A DNA stretch of 64,000 nt. It comes from Flavobacteriaceae bacterium (lineage in GTDB: Bacteria; Bacteroidota; Bacteroidia; Flavobacteriales; Flavobacteriaceae). Under the pieces are notes generated by a model that worked only from the letters and a program-made list of their open reading frames with translations, ran no database searches and had not been told where the DNA came from. The stretch is from contig JAURRA010000028.1 in assembly GCA_030835825.1 (NCBI GenBank), forward strand, positions 1-64,000. Reading direction: 5' to 3'. Both the position numbers and the translations under genes were made by a program. Below are positions 55,604-63,139 of the stretch, piece by piece (position 1 is the first letter of the stretch; every line of letters begins with the position of its first letter).

Positions 55604-56939
55604 AAGTCGCATACTAATAAAAAACGGTCAAATTGTTAATGAGGGAAGGACCTTTGAAGGCGATATTTTGATTGAAAACGATCGAATTTCACAGATCGCC
55701 ACTCATATTGATGCCGATAATAATATCGAAATTATCGATGCTACGGGATTATTAGTCCTGCCAGGCATCATTGACGATCAAGTACATTTTAGAGAGCCAG
55801 GCCTTACCCATAAGGCTACCATCGCTACGGAATCTAAAGCTGCCGTAGCTGGCGGTATCACTTCTTTTGTTGAGATGCCCAATACGATTCCACAGACAAC
55901 AACTATTGAAAAACTAGAACAAAAATTTGATACCGCTGCGGCCACGTCATTTGCCAATTACTCTTTTATGTTTGGAGGAACTAACGACAACTTGGAGGAA
56001 GTGATGAAGTTGGACCCTAAACAGGTAGCCGGACTCAAATTGTTTTTAGGATCCTCGACTGGCAATATGCTGGTAGATGATCTCGAGATTCTTGAAAAGA
56101 TTTTTTCAAACACGAATTTGGTCATATCAGCGCACTGCGAGGACGAGACTACTATCAAAAATAATATGAATGCCCATCTCAAGGACTATGGTGAGGATAT
56201 TCCAATGAAGTGCCATCCAGAAATTCGATCGGCTGAAGCTTGTTATTTATCGTCTTCTCGTGCCGTGGCTCTGGCCAAAAAAACTGGTGCTCGGTTACAC
56301 GTCTTTCATTTGTCCACTGCAAAAGAAATGGATTTATTTAGAAACGATATTCCTTTGAAGGAAAAGAAAATTACTGCTGAGGTCTGTGTTCATCACCTGT
56401 GGTTTTCAGATCAAGATTATGAAGAAAAAGGGAGTTTAATTAAATGGAATCCCGCTGTAAAGTCGGCTTTAGACCGTGACGCTCTGTGGGCGGCTTTGTT
56501 AGATGATCGAATTGATTTAATAGCAACCGATCACGCCCCCCATACCCTTGAAGAAAAAAATCAGCCTTACACCAAAGCACCTTCTGGAGGTCCAATGGTG
56601 CAGCATGCTCTTCTTTTGATGTTGGAATGTGTGAGAATGGGTAAAATAGACCTACCCAAGGTTGTTCAAAAAATGTGTCACAATCCCGCCATTCTTTTTG
56701 ATATCCAGTATCGCGGTTTCTTGAGAGAGGGCTACTTTGCCGATATAGTGCTAATTAATCCCAATGATCCTTTTCAGGTTCAGAAAGAGCATTTGCTCTA
56801 CAAGTGTGCTTGGTCTCCTGTGGAAGGATTAAAACTAAACGCTCAAGTGAAATATACCTTAATCAATGGTCAATTAGTTTATTCTGACGGAATAGTCAGT
56901 GAAAATAGGGCTGGAAAAAGGCTGACTTTCAACAGATAG
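55593..56939 (+). CDS. pyrC: Dihydroorotase (class I type)
   Basis: A 448-aa metal-dependent amidohydrolase that closes carbamoyl aspartate to dihydroorotate in pyrimidine synthesis. The metal ligands are in GIIDDQVHFREPGLTHK (HxR type, with Asp in place of the usual first His), SAHCEDE, the histidine in ARLHVFHLST and the Asp in LIATDHAPHTLEEK. Start ATG 55593 is chosen; TTG 55581 would add four residues. It overlaps the GT2 gene by 11 bases and is followed 2 bases later by the DUF4296 gene. Dihydroorotase is favoured over hydantoinase because of the REPG motif and the length. Confidence 0.93.
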   Translation: MEIRSRILIKNGQIVNEGRTFEGDILIENDRISQIATHIDADNNIEIIDATGLLVLPGIIDDQVHFREPGLTHKATIATESKAAVAGGITSFVEMPNTIPQTTTIEKLEQKFDTAAATSFANYSFMFGGTNDNLEEVMKLDPKQVAGLKLFLGSSTGNMLVDDLEILEKIFSNTNLVISAHCEDETTIKNNMNAHLKDYGEDIPMKCHPEIRSAEACYLSSSRAVALAKKTGARLHVFHLSTAKEMDLFRNDIPLKEKKITAEVCVHHLWFSDQDYEEKGSLIKWNPAVKSALDRDALWAALLDDRIDLIATDHAPHTLEEKNQPYTKAPSGGPMVQHALLLMLECVRMGKIDLPKVVQKMCHNPAILFDIQYRGFLREGYFADIVLINPNDPFQVQKEHLLYKCAWSPVEGLKLNAQVKYTLINGQLVYSDGIVSENRAGKRLTFNR

Positions 56940-56941
56940 AT

Positions 56942-57472
56942 ATGATGAATCGACCGCCTCTTTTAGTTGTAATCTTGATGGTGCTCTCTGCTTGTGAAAT
57001 GGGCCGAGTCGATGCGCCTACAAAGCCGAAAAATTTGATGCCTGAGGAACAAATGATAGAGGTTTTATACGATATGGCTATCTTGAATTCAGCCAAAAAT
57101 ATTAATAAGAAGGTGCTGGAAAATAAGGGTATTGCACCAGTTTACTTTATATATGACAAGTATGGTATTGATAGTTTACAATTTGCAGAAAGCAGTGTTT
57201 ACTATACCTACAAGAGAGAGATGATTCAAAGAATTTACGACAGTGTGTTCGCTCGTTTGGAAAGGGATAAAATCTATTATGAGGCTGCTTACAGCGAGGA
57301 AACGGCAAAAGCTGACTCTTTGAGTAAGGCTACTCTTAAATACAGAGACTCTATTAAGGGACTCGGTGAACGCGAATTGAATGCTAAGCCATTCAAGATT
57401 CCTTCAGGAGAAATGCGCAACAAGAGGAGATTGAATCCCGAAGAGAAAGATAGTTTAGGCCTAGGGTATTAG
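56942..57472 (+). CDS. DUF4296 lipoprotein
   Basis: A 176-aa exported protein with a lipoprotein signal: LLVVILMVLSAC, Cys about 18. Residues ~30-110 match DUF4296 (PEEQMIEVLYDMAILNSAK; DKYGIDSLQFAESSVYYTY), a domain found in Bacteroidota lipoproteins. The C-terminal part is charged and coil-like. Function unknown. It follows pyrC by 2 bases on the same strand. Its last 80 bases overlap the 3' end of the SDR gene on the other strand. Confidence 0.85.
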   Translation: MMNRPPLLVVILMVLSACEMGRVDAPTKPKNLMPEEQMIEVLYDMAILNSAKNINKKVLENKGIAPVYFIYDKYGIDSLQFAESSVYYTYKREMIQRIYDSVFARLERDKIYYEAAYSEETAKADSLSKATLKYRDSIKGLGERELNAKPFKIPSGEMRNKRRLNPEEKDSLGLGY

Positions 57473-58400
57473 TAATTTTACGACCATCATAAAGGGTTTG
57501 GTTGGCCATAGATCGAATGCTGGATTTGGTAATACGTCTTTGTTTTCCCGTCAGTAAACTGCGTAAAGCGTCGGTAAAAAGAGCGATGCCAAGTACACAT
57601 CTGTTAGCTACGCGCTTAGGGACTTTTGAGGATAGACCTTGTGCGATTTGTTTTAAAACATCCTTCCATTCACCATTGTCACTAACCAAAATAAATCGTT
57701 CACTCACAATACTGCTATTCATCAGGCTTGTCATAGCCTTCACCACATCATCGACATGGACAAAACCAGTCCTTCCAGAAGGATAGTAATTCAGTCCTCT
57801 TTGAACCATGGTGAAAATAGCACCACTGCCAGAGCGCCAAAATCCTGGTCCTAGGATTACACCAGGGTTTACAATCACAGCCTTGAGACCTTCTTGAGAT
57901 CCTCTCCAAACTTCCATTTCACCGCCATATTTGGTTAATGAATAGGCTGAAGTCTGTTTTTCGGCGAGCCAATCTTGATCCTCAGTCACTGGTTGCTGCG
58001 CATTGCTGGCTCCCAGAGCAGCAATTGAACTGACATAGCACAATTTATCGATTTTATACTGAAGACATAGGTTAACTATATTAGCAGACCCCGATATATT
58101 AACCTTCCTCATTTTAAAATAATCATTGGGTTGGAAGGAAATTAAAGCGGCACAATGGAATACCTTCTCGACACCACTAAAGGCGGCCTCTAAACTTGGT
58201 AAATCCAGAATATCACTTTCTACCCAATCAATTCTTTGAAAGAGAATTTCGTGATCTGAAGAATAATAAGAAAATACCTTTTTGACTTTTTCTAATCTGC
58301 GAGCGTTGCGAAAAATGGCTCTTACGGTTTGCCCTTGCTCCACCAATCGGTAGAGCAGGTGACTACCCACCAGTCCAGTGCCTCCTGTTACTAATATCAT
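57393..58400 (-). CDS. NAD-dependent epimerase/dehydratase family protein (extended SDR)
   Basis: A 335-aa extended short-chain dehydrogenase. The cofactor motif is LVTGGTGLVGSHLLYRLVE and the catalytic pair is in SAYSLTKYGGEMEVW (Tyr-x3-Lys). The Ser of the triad is in YVSSIAALGA. It resembles the NAD-dependent epimerase or cinnamoyl-CoA-reductase-like enzymes, whose substrate is not settled. It overlaps the end of the DUF4296 gene by 80 bases on the opposite strand, which is longer than usual for two convergent genes. It is divergent from tyrS. Confidence 0.87.
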   Translation of the reverse strand: MILVTGGTGLVGSHLLYRLVEQGQTVRAIFRNARRLEKVKKVFSYYSSDHEILFQRIDWVESDILDLPSLEAAFSGVEKVFHCAALISFQPNDYFKMRKVNISGSANIVNLCLQYKIDKLCYVSSIAALGASNAQQPVTEDQDWLAEKQTSAYSLTKYGGEMEVWRGSQEGLKAVIVNPGVILGPGFWRSGSGAIFTMVQRGLNYYPSGRTGFVHVDDVVKAMTSLMNSSIVSERFILVSDNGEWKDVLKQIAQGLSSKVPKRVANRCVLGIALFTDALRSLLTGKQRRITKSSIRSMANQTLYDGRKITNTLGLNYLSLRDSISSCCAFLLKES

Positions 58401-58469
58401 AGGACGAATTTAGGGCTTTTTCTTTTCTCCTAAATTGAATGCTATATCTTTGTGAAAATTTGCAATCAA

Positions 58470-59774
58470 ATGGCTCGGAATTTAGTCGAAGAATTAAGGT
58501 GGCGTGGTTTGCTTCACGATATGACCCCAGGAACTGAAGAAAAACTTCAAAATGGAATGACTACAGCCTATATTGGCTTTGACCCTACGGCCGATGCCCT
58601 TCACGTGGGAAGTTTGGTTCCTGTGATGTTATTGGTCCATTTATTTCGATATGGTCATAAGCCAGTGGCCCTTTTAGGTGGTGCTACCGGTATGATTGGG
58701 GATCCGTCTGGAAAAAGTGACGAACGCAATTTACTCGATGAGGCTACCTTGCAGCGCAATGTGAATGGCATAAAATCTATTTTAGAAAAATATTTGGACT
58801 TCAAAAGCACCGCAGCCAATGCTCCTCTGCTAGTTAATAATTACGACTGGATGAAATCGTTCACCTTTATTGAGTTTGCAAGAGAAGTTGGAAAGCGCAT
58901 CACCGTTAATTATATGATGTCGAAAGATTCTGTAAAAAAACGACTTCAAGGTGATTCTGGGACGGGTATGTCATTTACAGAATTCACTTACCAGTTGATT
59001 CAAGGCTACGACTTTTACCATTTGCACAAGCATTATGGTTGTGAGCTGCAGATGGGTGGCAGTGACCAATGGGGCAATATTACTACGGGCATGGAACTGG
59101 TCCGACGAATGAATCCAGATCAAGACACTAGCGCTTTTGCCTTGACTTGCCCTTTAATCACCAAGTCGGATGGTTCTAAATTTGGCAAATCGGAGTCGGG
59201 AAATGTTTGGTTGACTCCAGAACGAACCTCAGTATTTAAATTTTACCAATTTTGGCTTAATGTGTCTGACGAGGATGCCGAGAAATATATTAAAATTTTC
59301 ACCTTTTTAGATAAATTGACCGTCGATCAACTCATCAGTGCACATCGAGAAGCACCCCATTTGAGGGGATTACAAAAACGTTTGGCTCAGGAAGTGACCA
59401 ATTTTGTCCACGGTGAGGATAGCGCCAGCCAAGCGGAACAAGCATCAGACATTCTCTTCAGTAAAAATTTTAAAACTGACATCCAAGGACTAGACGAATC
59501 TACATTTAACGAAGTGTTTGAGGGTGTGCCGATGGTTAATTTGCCGAAGTCAGAACTCACTAATGGTATGGATATGATTGGCGCCTTGTCTGCCAAAACG
59601 CAATTTCTTCCCTCTAACGGTGAAGCGCGACGTGCCTTACAAGAGCAATCTATTTCAGTCAACAAAGAAAAGGTTGGCCTCGATTATAAGCTCTCCTCTT
59701 CAGACTTAATACACAACGCTTACGTGGTGATCAATAAAGGCAAAAGGCAGACTTTCATTATTAAGTTTGAGTAA
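58470..59774 (+). CDS. tyrS: Tyrosine--tRNA ligase
   Basis: A 434-aa class I synthetase. The HIGH-type motif is in DPTADALHVGSLVPVML and the KMSKS motif is KFGKSESGN. The tyrosine-binding region FTYQLIQGYDFYHL and GGSDQWGNITTGMEL are intact. The C-terminal ~90 residues form an S4 RNA-binding domain. Start ATG 58470 is preferred over GTG 58452, which is part of the -7 element TATCTTTG (58445-58452). Confidence 0.97.
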   Translation: MARNLVEELRWRGLLHDMTPGTEEKLQNGMTTAYIGFDPTADALHVGSLVPVMLLVHLFRYGHKPVALLGGATGMIGDPSGKSDERNLLDEATLQRNVNGIKSILEKYLDFKSTAANAPLLVNNYDWMKSFTFIEFAREVGKRITVNYMMSKDSVKKRLQGDSGTGMSFTEFTYQLIQGYDFYHLHKHYGCELQMGGSDQWGNITTGMELVRRMNPDQDTSAFALTCPLITKSDGSKFGKSESGNVWLTPERTSVFKFYQFWLNVSDEDAEKYIKIFTFLDKLTVDQLISAHREAPHLRGLQKRLAQEVTNFVHGEDSASQAEQASDILFSKNFKTDIQGLDESTFNEVFEGVPMVNLPKSELTNGMDMIGALSAKTQFLPSNGEARRALQEQSISVNKEKVGLDYKLSSSDLIHNAYVVINKGKRQTFIIKFE

Positions 59775-59797
59775 TTTAAAGTTCGCATCAATCTGTG

Positions 59798-60052
59798 CTA
59801 TTTTCTGAACAATTTGCCTTGTAAAAATCTTCTTTTGAAATAAAGCAACAGAACAAAACTCCCTATTGAATTGATTGACGTTATAACGAGGCTCATTTTG
59901 AGATGTTCGTTCAACGTCAATTGGTTATATGCTTGATAATGATTGAAGTGATCAATTACAAAAAAGGAAAAGGCTAATGAGAAGGTCAATAGCACAATGA
60001 CGATCATTATAATTAGTATTAAACCATTGATTGAGGAATTTGAAATATTCAT
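59798..60052 (-). CDS. Small two-helix membrane protein of unknown function
   Basis: An 84-aa protein with two hydrophobic helices (about residues 9-33 and 53-70). The segment between them is polar and charged (NHYQAYNQLTLNEHLKMS), and the tail is strongly basic, FKRRFLQGKLFRK. No family is recognised. Its start codon overlaps the stop of the upstream lipoprotein gene by 4 bases (ATGA), so the two are probably translated together. The size and topology would suit an immunity or accessory protein, but that is speculation. Confidence 0.6.
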   Translation of the reverse strand: MNISNSSINGLILIIMIVIVLLTFSLAFSFFVIDHFNHYQAYNQLTLNEHLKMSLVITSINSIGSFVLLLYFKRRFLQGKLFRK

Positions 60053-60585
60053 GGATGCGTCATTATATAAATTACAAGACTGTTGAGCGCCGATTCAAAT
60101 CCAATACCTAATAGACTTGCGATGATTTCCGTTGTGGCTACAATTCCTGCTCCTCCTGTTGCAGCCCCAATTAAAGCAACCGCTGAAGCTACTAATGCCA
60201 ATGTCACAAAACTAATACCAGCAGAAATTCCATCCGCAGTTACCCAAGCTGGTCTAGGACGTGGTTTTTCAGGCTGGTCATTTCCAGTTTCTATGTAATA
60301 CCTTTCCAGTTTCAAAGAATTTTGTGTGAGACCCTTTGTTGAATAAAGCTGAAGTGCTCTTGCGCGAACATCATCAAGACTAGCTGGTTGATTAGAAAAT
60401 AATAAAGTTAAATTATCGTTGTGTTCAGAGGCAATGCGTATGATTTCGGGGTCACTTAGAATCCTAGTATATTTACTGAAAGTAGGGGCCTCTTCAATCT
60501 TGTATTTGCTGCACGAAACAAAAAGTACAACAACCGAGACAAGAATTGAAAAATTGCTTTTGCGAAAATGTTTTAAAATTGTCAC
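60049..60585 (-). CDS. Unrecognised lipoprotein with a Gly/Ala-rich hydrophobic C-terminal module
   Basis: A 178-aa protein starting at GTG 60585. The lipoprotein signal ends LFVSC (Cys 25). Residues ~30-100 are soluble, charged and helix-prone. A Pro-rich hinge (PEKPRPRPAW, about 105-114) precedes a ~60-residue hydrophobic region with glycine repeats, GISAGISFVTLALVASAVAL then AATGGAGIVA, ending ALNSLVIYIMTHP. This order resembles membrane-active peptides fused to a carrier part, but no family is recognised. It overlaps the small membrane protein gene by 4 bases. It is flanked upstream by 345 bases of AT-rich non-coding DNA. Confidence 0.65.
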   Translation of the reverse strand: MTILKHFRKSNFSILVSVVVLFVSCSKYKIEEAPTFSKYTRILSDPEIIRIASEHNDNLTLLFSNQPASLDDVRARALQLYSTKGLTQNSLKLERYYIETGNDQPEKPRPRPAWVTADGISAGISFVTLALVASAVALIGAATGGAGIVATTEIIASLLGIGFESALNSLVIYIMTHP

Positions 60586-60930
60586 AGTATTATGGGGTCT
60601 AATAGTAATTCTACTTTATGGAAATTACTTTTATTTAGTTAAAAATAAATAAAAAATAGAAAAAATAATTAATATATGTTTTCACCTAAAGTTTTGACTT
60701 AATGATATCTACATACAGTTTGAATATTGTCTTGATTAATTTAGATTTATTCATTTAATTGGCCACAAAATAAATAGAAAAGCGATTTTCGTTGGATATT
60801 ATTAAAATCTCATCAATTCTCTATTTTGTCCCTATTGGAATTCTAAATAAATATGCAGACTATTGCTAAAAATAAATTTGAATTAATTATTCTTTAGAAT
60901 TTAAAAAGTACCCAAAAAGTAAATTTAAGG
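60586..60930. other. AT-rich intergenic region
   Basis: 345 bases of very AT-rich DNA without a credible gene on either strand. It contains short A/T runs and direct ATAAAT-like words, but no clear promoter with both elements, no hairpin terminator and no duplicated ends that would mark a mobile element. Confidence 0.6.
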
Positions 60931-61587
60931 TTAAGTCAACAGTACAGCAAAAGTTCCAAAAAACAAGACGTGCAGTAGCAACAGATTGTTAGCAAAGGCC
61001 TGCGGTCGGTCGGCAACCAAATTGTGATATAAAAATTGTAAAGGCAATGCTGCAATAAACCAACCGAGATAGTTGGAGAAAGGAGCTGTCCCTGATTCAA
61101 AAGTCCAATAGTCGAACAAGGGAGCTACTGGCTCTATACAGAGGTCAATCAACACCATTAAAACACTGCCTAAAAGTGCGGCTAGTATCATGCGCTTTGG
61201 GAAAATTAGGGCAGACACTGCACCAGTCATAAAGGTTAAACTGACCCAATTGGCGCCAATCAATATTGGAACTCCCACAAATTTCGACCCCAGATTGTCG
61301 CCATATTCATAAGATCCAAATATCAATCCTGTTTGAACGCCCACTATTTCTACGATCAAACCAAACACATAAACTAAGACAACTGTGGTGATGACTCTTT
61401 TGTTAAAATCGTTAAGATTGATCAAAAGCAAAACAAAACACAACAGCAAGTTGAGAGGTGTGAGTTGCAAAAACAAATCGCGATTACCAAATAGGATACC
61501 CAAAATACCAGAACAGAAAACCAGCCAAATAACCCCAGTCGAAATCCACATGACCCTGTTAGCAGGAAGAAAGAGTTTTTTAATCAT
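60931..61587 (-). CDS. cruF: Carotenoid hydratase of the CruF family
   Basis: A 218-aa membrane protein with about seven hydrophobic helices. The segment VGVQTGLIFGSYEYGDNLG, followed by GVPILIGANWVSLTF, is characteristic of the CruF/DUF422 carotenoid biosynthesis family, which adds water to the psi-end of a carotene (1',2'-hydratase). Its start overlaps the end of crtD by 8 bases, so the two are likely coupled. The pair fits a pathway to myxol, saproxanthin or related monocyclic carotenoids; the exact product cannot be told from this window. Confidence 0.85.
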   Translation of the reverse strand: MIKKLFLPANRVMWISTGVIWLVFCSGILGILFGNRDLFLQLTPLNLLLCFVLLLINLNDFNKRVITTVVLVYVFGLIVEIVGVQTGLIFGSYEYGDNLGSKFVGVPILIGANWVSLTFMTGAVSALIFPKRMILAALLGSVLMVLIDLCIEPVAPLFDYWTFESGTAPFSNYLGWFIAALPLQFLYHNLVADRPQAFANNLLLLHVLFFGTFAVLLT

Positions 61588-63046
61588 TTTGTATCAAATC
61601 AGTTACTATTTTAGCAGATAGTAGGCATAAGGGAATTCCTCCTCCCGGGTGCACACTGCCACCACAGAAAAACAAATTTTTGATCTGGCTCGAAAAATTG
61701 GCATGCCTCAAAAATGCTGACATTTTACCATTACTCGATGAGCCGTAAAGGGCGCCTTGATAGGATCCTGTGCGCTCAGCAATCATGGGCGGCGTCATGA
61801 CATATTCCTCTTCAATGAGAGAGCTGAGGTCTTTTTTCAGAATCACTTGCAGGTGATTTAAAACCGCCTCACGCAGTTGGGCAACCATGTTGTCCCAGTC
61901 TTGTCCAGAATCACAGGGGGTGTTGATCATTACAAACCAATTCTCACAACCATCTGGAGCATCTCCATCCACATCCCGAGAAGTGATATTGACGTAAATG
62001 GTTGGATCGAGAGGGACTGTTTGGTCTTTGAAAATCGCTTCAAATTCAGCCTTGTAGTCCTGAGAAAAAAAGATATTATGCAATTCAAGGTTTGGGAAAG
62101 AAGATTTGATTCCCCAATAAAATATAATGGCAGAACTGGATCGAGATTCACTTAAAATTCGCTCAGGAGCTTTTTGATTTGGAAGCAAGTGGCGGTAGGT
62201 CGGTACGACATCCATATTGGAAATTACCAAGTCGGCATCAACGGTGGCTTTTCCTATCCGAATACCAGTGGCTTTTTTGGCTTTTACTATAATTTCGTCT
62301 ACCCGATTGTTCAGGTGAATGATAACGCCACACCTCTCGGCAAGCGCTGCAATGGATTCACTAATTGACACCATACCTTTTTTGGGAACAAAGGTGCCAT
62401 AGTGTTGTTCAAGATGTTGAACAAGTGTCATAATACCAGGTGTTTGAAATGGGTCGGAGCCATTGTAGGTAGCAAATCGGTCGTAGAGTTGAACCAAATG
62501 CGGCTCTCCTAGCTGTTTTTGGTTGACTTCATGCAAGCTTTGTCCAATTTCGAACAGGGATAAATGTTTGATGCATTCCCAAGTTTCTTTGCGCAATAGA
62601 CCGCGCCATTTGTGAAGTGATTGCTCCAAAAAAAGAGGAGCAGTCAGTTCGTACTTCAGTTGAGCGCGATCCAGATAGGTCTTGAGCTTTGTCTCAGGAA
62701 CTCCCAGTTGGTTTTCAACTTCTTTCAAATAGGCCTTTTGGTCTGTGTAAGCGTTTAAAACAATACCATCTTTCCAAAAGTATTTGCACCCGATCGTTTT
62801 TGAGGTGTATTGAAAATAATTCTCAACTTTTTCGCCGGCCAGTTCAAATAATTCCACAATATAGTGGGGCATGGTAAAAAGTGAGGGCCCTGCATCAAAA
62901 CGGTAATTTCCTAATTTGAAGGAGGAGAGTTTTCCTCCGATGAAACCGTTGGCTTCATAAATCGAGACCTGATGTCCAGCAACGGCCATTCGAACCGCAG
63001 CGGCCAGGCCCGCAATGCCGGATCCAATTATAGCTACTTTCATCAA
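61580..63046 (-). CDS. crtD: Carotenoid desaturase, CrtD-like (CrtI superfamily)
   Basis: A 488-aa FAD-dependent desaturase. The dinucleotide motif is VAIIGSGIAGLAAAVRMAVA, and the C-terminal signature is CGGSVHPGGGIPLCLLSAK. The segment DPTIYVNITSRDVDGDAPDG, then CENWFVMINTP, resembles 1-hydroxycarotenoid 3,4-desaturases (CrtD) more than phytoene desaturases (CrtI), as I recall those families. The coupled cruF gene supports CrtD. It is probably membrane-associated. An alternative is a CrtI phytoene desaturase; phylogeny would decide. Confidence 0.82.
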   Translation of the reverse strand: MMKVAIIGSGIAGLAAAVRMAVAGHQVSIYEANGFIGGKLSSFKLGNYRFDAGPSLFTMPHYIVELFELAGEKVENYFQYTSKTIGCKYFWKDGIVLNAYTDQKAYLKEVENQLGVPETKLKTYLDRAQLKYELTAPLFLEQSLHKWRGLLRKETWECIKHLSLFEIGQSLHEVNQKQLGEPHLVQLYDRFATYNGSDPFQTPGIMTLVQHLEQHYGTFVPKKGMVSISESIAALAERCGVIIHLNNRVDEIIVKAKKATGIRIGKATVDADLVISNMDVVPTYRHLLPNQKAPERILSESRSSSAIIFYWGIKSSFPNLELHNIFFSQDYKAEFEAIFKDQTVPLDPTIYVNITSRDVDGDAPDGCENWFVMINTPCDSGQDWDNMVAQLREAVLNHLQVILKKDLSSLIEEEYVMTPPMIAERTGSYQGALYGSSSNGKMSAFLRHANFSSQIKNLFFCGGSVHPGGGIPLCLLSAKIVTDLIQND

Positions 63047-63139
63047 TTATTGTCAACGCAAAAGTCAGTTATATTTATTTTAAATTATAATGAAATGAGT
63101 AAATTTTAGCAAGATGTTTTAAACAATTGTCTTAAAAAG

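Noticed and set aside
60586-60930. Mobile element end or origin in the AT-rich region
   Set aside because: No inverted or direct terminal repeats, no transposase and no clustered DnaA-type boxes were found by eye.
61580-63046. Phytoene desaturase CrtI as the first label
   Set aside because: The end-region motif CGGSVHPGGGIPLCLLSAK and the coupled cruF gene favour CrtD; CrtI is kept only as the alternative.
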